Shown: piece after piece, positions 4,185-8,232 of the stretch | Numbering within the stretch: position 1 is the first letter of the stretch | Layout of the letters: every line of letters starts with the position of its first letter | Made by a program: the position numbers and the translations under genes | The notes under the pieces: model-generated | The model's database searches: none | Seen by the model: the letters and a program-made list of their open reading frames with translations, nothing else | Told to the model about the DNA's origin: nothing | Source of the DNA: WHUA01 sp964585785 | Lineage (GTDB): Bacteria > Pseudomonadota > Alphaproteobacteria > UBA8366 | Length of the DNA: 8,232 nt | Direction of reading: 5' to 3' | NCBI GenBank assembly: GCA_964585785.1 | Contig: CAZPFL010000211.1 | Coordinates: 1 to 8,232 of the forward strand

Positions 4185-6514
4185 CCCCCGTTTTTCGCCT
4201 TCGCGTCACGGATAGCGCACCATATCCGCTCCGGCGTCGCCGGCATCTGGATGTGCCGGATGCCGTAGACCGAGAGCGCGTCGACCAGCGCGTTGGCCAC
4301 GGCCGGCAGCGCGCCGACATTGCCGGCCTCGCCCGCGCCCTTGACGCCGAGCGGGTTGGTCTTGGTCGGCACGGGGTTGCTCTTGACCTCGATGAAGCTG
4401 AGGTCGTCCGCCCGCGGCATGCAGTAGTCCATGAAGGAGCCGGTCACGAGCTGGCCGTCCGCGTCGTAGTGGATGTCCTCCATCAGCACCTGGCCCGCGC
4501 CCTGGGCGATGCCGCCGTGGATCTGCCCCTTCAGCAGCAGCGGGTTGAGCACGGTGCCGACGTCGTCCACGACGCTGTAGCGGACGATCGCGGCCTTGCC
4601 GGTTTCCTCGTCGATCTCGACCTCGCAGATATGCGCGCCGTTGGGATAGTTGTTCACGGTCGCGGTAAAGGTCGCCGTGGCGACGAGCCCGGCCTCCATG
4701 CCGTCCGGCAGGTTGTCCGGGCTCATCGAGGCTTGCGCGATCTCCTTCAGCGTCAGCGTGCGGTTCGTCGCCTTGGTGCTGAAGATGCCGTCCTCGAAGA
4801 CGACCTCCTCGGGATCGGCCTCGAGCATATGCGCGGCGATCGCCTTCGCCTTGGCGACGATCTTGCCGGCGGCCATGTGCATCGCGCTGCCGCCGATGGT
4901 AGCCGAGCGCGAGCCGAAAGAGCCGCGCCCGTCCGGCACCTTGTCGCTGTCGCCCTGGATGTAGCGCATCTCCGCGGGGTCGAGGCCGAGATAAGCGGCG
5001 GCGAGCTGCTTGTACATGGTCTCATGCCCCTGGCCCTGGTTGAGCGAGCCCGAGCCGATCGTCACCGTGCCGCTGCGGTCGAAGCGAATCTCGACCGCTT
5101 CGTTGCCTTCGGAGCCCGCGCGCTCGATGGTGTTGGAGATGCCGATGCCGCGCAGCTTGCCGCGGGCGCGCGCCTCCTGGCGGCGCGCCTCGAAGCTGCC
5201 GTAGTCGGACAGCGCCATCGCCATGTCGAGGTTCTTTTCGAACGCGCCGCAGTCATAGGTGAAGCTGAGCGCGGTTTTGTAGGGGAAGGCGTCCGGCGCG
5301 ATCGTGTTGCGGCGGCGCAGCTCGGCCGGGTCGATGGCCATCTCGTCGGCGGCGATGTCGATCAGCCGCTCGATGATATAGGCGGCCTCGGGCCGGCCGT
5401 TACCGCGATAGGCGCGCATCGGGTTGGTGTTGGTGTAGACGGTGGTGACCTCGACATGGATCGCGGGCGTCGTGTAGACGCCGGCCATCGTGCCGAGATT
5501 CTTGATGCCCGAGCTCTCGCCGCCCTGCTGCAGATAGGCGCCGACATTGACGGTGTTCTTCACCCGCATGGCGAGGAACTTGCCGTTGCGGTCGAGCGCG
5601 AGCGACGCGTCGGCGACGTTGTCGCGGGCGTGCGCGTCGCTGAGCAGCGCTTCCGAGCGGCTGCTGGTCCATTTGACCGGGCGGCCCGTCAGCTTGGAGG
5701 CCAGCAGCACCAGCGGCACCTCGTTGTAGATCGCCGACTTCATGCCGAAGCCGCCGCCGACATCGCCGGCGATGACGTGGACAAAGCTCTCCGGCGCGCC
5801 GATCAGGCGCGCCACGTTCGACCGGTAGGGCTGCAGTCCCTGGAGCGTCGTGTAGAGCGTGTACTGGCCGCTCGCCGCATCGTAGTCGCCGACACAGCCG
5901 CGCGGCTCCATGCTGTTGGCGCTGACCCGGTTTATGACGAACCTCTCGCTGACGACGTGGTCCGCCTTGGCGAAGGCCGCGTCGGTCGCCGCCTTGTCGC
6001 CTTCGTTGTGGACGTAGCAGATGTTGTCCGGGCAATCATCCCAGGTCTTGGGCGCGTCCGACGCCAGCGCGTCGGCGGTCGACGTGATGGCGGGCAGGGG
6101 CTCGTACTCGATCTCGATTAGCTCCGCCGCGTCCATCGCCTGGTTGCGCGTCTCCGCGACGACGAAGGCGACATAGTCGCCGACCCGCTTGACCCGGTCG
6201 GTGACCAGCACCGGATAGGGCGGCACGAACATGGGCGCGCCGTCGCGCTTCTTGAGCCCGCTGCCGCGCGGCAGGTTCGCGGCGAAGCCCGAGGCCTGCC
6301 ACGACTTGCCGGTGAGCACGGCGAGCACGCCCGGCGCCGCCTCCGCCGCGCGCGTGTCGATCGAGCGGATGCGCGCATGCGCGTGCGGCGAGCGCAGCAC
6401 GGAGCCATGGGCCATGTTGGGCAGCGCCACATCGTCGACATAGCGCCCGCCGCCGCGCAAGAGCCGCGGGTCCTCGAAACGGGATACGGATTGCCCTATG
6501 GAAAAATCGCCCAT
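4181..6514 (-). CDS. Xanthine dehydrogenase/aldehyde oxidase family molybdopterin-binding large subunit (form II CoxL-like)
   Basis: A 777-residue large subunit of the molybdenum hydroxylase family, which hydroxylates carbon centres of aldehydes or N-heteroaromatics with oxygen from water. The N-terminal domain starts SRFEDPRLLRGGGRYVDD (11-28), typical for stand-alone large subunits. Cofactor motifs follow in order: GDVGGGFGMK at 250-259, AYRGNGRPEA at 368-377, GSGSLNQGQGHET at 487-499, GSRSATIGGSA at 534-544. GVKGAGEAG near 723-731 carries the expected catalytic glutamate E729. The loop AYRGNGR replaces the AYRCSFR loop of true (form I) carbon monoxide dehydrogenase, so CO oxidation is unlikely. 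No FAD-binding or 2Fe-2S subunit is adjacent in the window. The start is fixed by AGGAGG at 6521-6526, six bases before ATG. It is last of the three genes after OYE and the CMD-family gene, 100 bases after the latter. Substrate unknown. Confidence 0.93.
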   Translation of the reverse strand: MGDFSIGQSVSRFEDPRLLRGGGRYVDDVALPNMAHGSVLRSPHAHARIRSIDTRAAEAAPGVLAVLTGKSWQASGFAANLPRGSGLKKRDGAPMFVPPYPVLVTDRVKRVGDYVAFVVAETRNQAMDAAELIEIEYEPLPAITSTADALASDAPKTWDDCPDNICYVHNEGDKAATDAAFAKADHVVSERFVINRVSANSMEPRGCVGDYDAASGQYTLYTTLQGLQPYRSNVARLIGAPESFVHVIAGDVGGGFGMKSAIYNEVPLVLLASKLTGRPVKWTSSRSEALLSDAHARDNVADASLALDRNGKFLAMRVKNTVNVGAYLQQGGESSGIKNLGTMAGVYTTPAIHVEVTTVYTNTNPMRAYRGNGRPEAAYIIERLIDIAADEMAIDPAELRRRNTIAPDAFPYKTALSFTYDCGAFEKNLDMAMALSDYGSFEARRQEARARGKLRGIGISNTIERAGSEGNEAVEIRFDRSGTVTIGSGSLNQGQGHETMYKQLAAAYLGLDPAEMRYIQGDSDKVPDGRGSFGSRSATIGGSAMHMAAGKIVAKAKAIAAHMLEADPEEVVFEDGIFSTKATNRTLTLKEIAQASMSPDNLPDGMEAGLVATATFTATVNNYPNGAHICEVEIDEETGKAAIVRYSVVDDVGTVLNPLLLKGQIHGGIAQGAGQVLMEDIHYDADGQLVTGSFMDYCMPRADDLSFIEVKSNPVPTKTNPLGVKGAGEAGNVGALPAVANALVDALSVYGIRHIQMPATPERIWCAIRDAKAKNGG

Positions 6515-6614
6515 GACGCGCCTCCTGTCTCGCCGGTCTTGCCGCCGACCGTAATGACTATCTTGGCGGGTGGACGGGAAAGACGCAAAGGCTTCCGTCA
6601 GGCCGACGGCGGCA

Positions 6615-7163
6615 CTACGGGAATGTCGTCAGGACGCCACTGGTCGGGGGCGCTTCGGAGACGTTCAGCACCATCGCCATCATGTTGTAAAAGCCGCAGA
6701 TTCCGATCAGCTCGACGACGCCGGCTTCGCCGAGCGCCGCCTTCGCGGCATTGAACGCGGCATCGCTGACGTTCCGGTCGCGGAGCAGCGCGCGGCAGAA
6801 TTCGTATACCGCCATCTCGTCCTTCGACAGGTCGTCCGGGATTTCGTTCGCCAGGATGCGTTCGATCGCCCGCTGCGAGATGCCGGCCTTTGCCGCCGTC
6901 TTGCTGTGGTAGTCCCATTCGAACTGGCACTTCCAATGCCGCGCCGTCACCAGGATGGCGATCGACACGAAATTGACGGGCAGCGCCCGCTTGAAGCGGA
7001 TGTACTCGCCGAGCTCCTGCAGGCGCGCAGCCAGCTCCGGGCATTGCAGCCAGGTCAAGAAAGGGTGGCCCACCGCGCCGCGCGGGCCGGCGATGATCGC
7101 GTCCGCCACCGCTCTCTGTGCGGCCGTGTAATGCTCTGGGGTCACCGGCACGAAACGGGGCAT
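6615..7163 (-). CDS. Carboxymuconolactone decarboxylase (CMD) family protein
   Basis: A 182-residue, all-helical protein of the CMD/AhpD superfamily. Members include 4-carboxymuconolactone decarboxylase of the beta-ketoadipate pathway and the AhpD peroxidase partner. The core around residues 70-100 reads HWKCQFEWDYHSKTAAKAGIS, with C79, E82, W83 and H86. The AhpD thiol pair C-x-x-C is absent because the second position is Glu, so a disulfide reductase role is unlikely and a decarboxylase, hydrolase-like or other role is more plausible. The start is placed at 7163: AGGAGG at 7170-7175 is six bases upstream, and the family-like sequence begins at MPRFVPVTPEHY. The longer open frame to 7286 is rejected because it overlaps the OYE gene and is arginine-rich. 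It begins 19 bases after the OYE stop, suggesting co-transcription. Exact reaction unknown. Confidence 0.88.
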   Translation of the reverse strand: MPRFVPVTPEHYTAAQRAVADAIIAGPRGAVGHPFLTWLQCPELAARLQELGEYIRFKRALPVNFVSIAILVTARHWKCQFEWDYHSKTAAKAGISQRAIERILANEIPDDLSKDEMAVYEFCRALLRDRNVSDAAFNAAKAALGEAGVVELIGICGFYNMMAMVLNVSEAPPTSGVLTTFP

Positions 7164-7169
7164 CGGGCT

Positions 7170-7175
7170 CCTCCT
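7170..7175 (-). promoter_or_regulatory. Ribosome-binding site that fixes the CMD-family start
   Basis: AGGAGG on the minus strand lies six bases before ATG at 7163, within the 19-base gap after the OYE stop codon. This near-ideal site decides between the start at 7163 and the 41-residue longer open frame. Confidence 0.75.
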
Positions 7176-7182
7176 GATCGGG

Positions 7183-8232
7183 CTAACGCTTGTCGATGCC
7201 CTGCTGATAGGTCGACGGCACCAGGTCCTTGACCGAGCTCGCGCGCTTCGCCAGCCAGTAGGACTGCGGCGGCGGCACGCTGGCAAAGTTCTTGTCGACG
7301 CCGAGCTTCTGCGCGGCGTCCATCGGCCAGTTCGGGTTGTAGAGAATCTCGCGGGCGAGCGCGATCAGGTCGGCGCGGCCTTCCTGCAGGATCGCCTCCG
7401 CCTGGTCGGCGTGGACGATCAGCCCGACGGCCATGCTCATGACGCCGGCTTCCTTGCGCAGCCGCTCCGCGTACGGCACCTGGTAGCCGTATGTCACCGG
7501 GCCGTCGCCCACGACCGGCGCGCCCGTCATGCCGCCCGAGCTGCAGTCGATCACATCGACACCCATGGGCCCGACGATCTTGGCGAGCCGCACGCTCTCG
7601 TCCGGGCCCCAGCCCGCGCCGTCCTGCACCGAGAGCCGCATGAACAGCGGCTTATGCGCGGGCCAGTTGGCCCGTACCGCTTCGACCACCTCGATGGCGA
7701 AGCGCATGCGGTTCATCTCCGATCCGCCGTAGTCGTCGTTCCGGACGTTCGCCATCGGCGACAGGAACTGGTGGATCAGGTAGCCATGTGCGCCGTGGAT
7801 CTCGAGCATGTCGAAGCCGGCCTCGTTGGCGCGCCGCGCCGCCTGGCCCCAGTGCTGGACCACCTCCTTGACTTCGTCGTTGCTGAGTGCGCGCGGCGTC
7901 GGGTCGCGGCGGCCGCCGGGAATGGCGCTCGGCGCGACCAACTCCCACGCGTCCCAGTCGTCGACCTCCGGCTGCGGGGTCAGCGGCGCGCCGCCCTCCC
8001 ACGGGCGGAAGCGCCGCGCCTTGCGCCCGGAATGGCCGAGCTGGATGCCCGGCACCGAACCGTGCTGGCGGATGAAATCCGCGAGCCGCTTGAAGTGCGG
8101 GATGAAGTCGTCATGCCACAGGCCGGTGTCGCCGACGGTGCCGCAACCGCGCCGCTCCACCTTGGTGGATTCGACGATCACCAGCCCGGCGCCGCCGGCG
8201 GCGAACCGGCCCGCGTTCATCAGGTGCCAGTC
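7183..8232 (-). CDS. NADH:flavin oxidoreductase, Old Yellow Enzyme (OYE) family, N-terminus outside window
   Basis: The frame stays open to the last base (DWHL precedes the first visible Met), so 349 C-terminal residues are seen and roughly the first 30 are missing. OYE enzymes are FMN-dependent TIM barrels that reduce alkenes activated by carbonyl or nitro groups with NAD(P)H. Counting from the first visible residue, DWHLMNAGRFAAGGAGLV is the opening strand and helix. IQLGHSGRKA (63-72) matches the YqjM-class QLxHxGRK motif. IHGAHGYLIHQFLSP (145-159) holds the substrate-binding pair H146/H149 and the proton donor Y151. DYGGS and PLFMRLS follow, and ADLIALAREILYNPNWP near the C-terminus is the phosphate-binding end of the barrel. 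It is the first visible gene of the set with the CMD-family and molybdopterin genes. Multidomain dienoyl-CoA reductase types are excluded because the protein ends after the barrel. Substrate unknown. Confidence 0.93.
   Translation of the reverse strand, partial: DWHLMNAGRFAAGGAGLVIVESTKVERRGCGTVGDTGLWHDDFIPHFKRLADFIRQHGSVPGIQLGHSGRKARRFRPWEGGAPLTPQPEVDDWDAWELVAPSAIPGGRRDPTPRALSNDEVKEVVQHWGQAARRANEAGFDMLEIHGAHGYLIHQFLSPMANVRNDDYGGSEMNRMRFAIEVVEAVRANWPAHKPLFMRLSVQDGAGWGPDESVRLAKIVGPMGVDVIDCSSGGMTGAPVVGDGPVTYGYQVPYAERLRKEAGVMSMAVGLIVHADQAEAILQEGRADLIALAREILYNPNWPMDAAQKLGVDKNFASVPPPQSYWLAKRASSVKDLVPSTYQQGIDKR

Noticed and set aside
3893..6121. 742-residue open frame on the plus strand, antisense to the molybdopterin subunit and overlapping the LysR 3' end
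   Set aside because: The opposite strand carries a full-length protein with clear family motifs. The plus-strand translation is dominated by Arg, Ala, Val, Asp and His with no recognisable motif, as expected for a shadow frame in GC-rich DNA. It also lacks a credible separate start and crosses another gene.
6534..6551. Small inverted repeat CGGTC...GACCG between the CMD-family gene and the molybdopterin gene
   Set aside because: Only five pairs with an eight-base loop; this is expected by chance in GC-rich DNA. I see nothing else supportable in the 100-base gap apart from the ribosome-binding site.
7164..7286. 41-residue N-terminal extension of the CMD-family frame
   Set aside because: It overlaps the end of the OYE gene, is Arg/Ser-rich, and ignores the near-ideal ribosome-binding site before the start at 7163.

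Overview
The window is GC-rich DNA from a bacterium, most likely an alphaproteobacterium. This is an inference from the GC-rich third codon positions, the gene families, and two intergenic palindromes that resemble the short dispersed repeats common in that class; nothing in the window fixes the taxon. It is dense in single-copy metabolic genes. I see no rRNA, tRNA, CRISPR array, transposase or phage gene.

Layout from left to right. (1) Bases 1-693, plus strand, hold the C-terminal part of a CaiB/BaiF-type (family III) CoA-transferase that enters from outside the window. (2) Bases 694-805 are a convergent gap filled by two inverted copies of a 33-base palindromic element. (3) Bases 806-3166, minus strand, hold three genes transcribed in the order pirin, flavin reductase, fumarylacetoacetate hydrolase (FAH) family enzyme. 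The spacers of about 100 bases each contain a strong hairpin. (4) Bases 3167-3293 are an AT-rich divergent control region. (5) Bases 3294-4184, plus strand, hold a LysR-type regulator that starts with TTG. (6) Bases 4181-8232, minus strand, hold a second gene set transcribed in the order Old Yellow Enzyme (OYE) family oxidoreductase (cut by the window end), carboxymuconolactone decarboxylase (CMD) family protein, and the large molybdopterin subunit of a xanthine dehydrogenase/aldehyde oxidase-type hydroxylase. That last gene runs into the regulator tail to tail, with the two stop codons sharing bases.

Working together (inference): the families fit breakdown of an aromatic, heterocyclic or enone-like carbon source. 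The molybdenum hydroxylase could hydroxylate the substrate with water-derived oxygen. The OYE could reduce an activated double bond. The FAH-family enzyme could cleave or isomerise a dioxo-acid ring-fission product. The CoA-transferase could activate an acid for beta-oxidation-like steps. The flavin reductase would supply reduced flavin to a monooxygenase not present here. The LysR protein most simply controls the divergent pirin gene and perhaps the two genes after it. No substrate can be named from sequence alone.

I found no clearly new biological system. The observations most worth following are the covarying inverted palindrome pair at 711-799, the molybdopterin subunit without adjacent electron-transfer subunits, the FAH-family enzyme lacking the usual active-site histidine, and the compact regulator region with a dyad inside the promoter. 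Every stretch without a gene is shorter than 130 bases, and each is described below.
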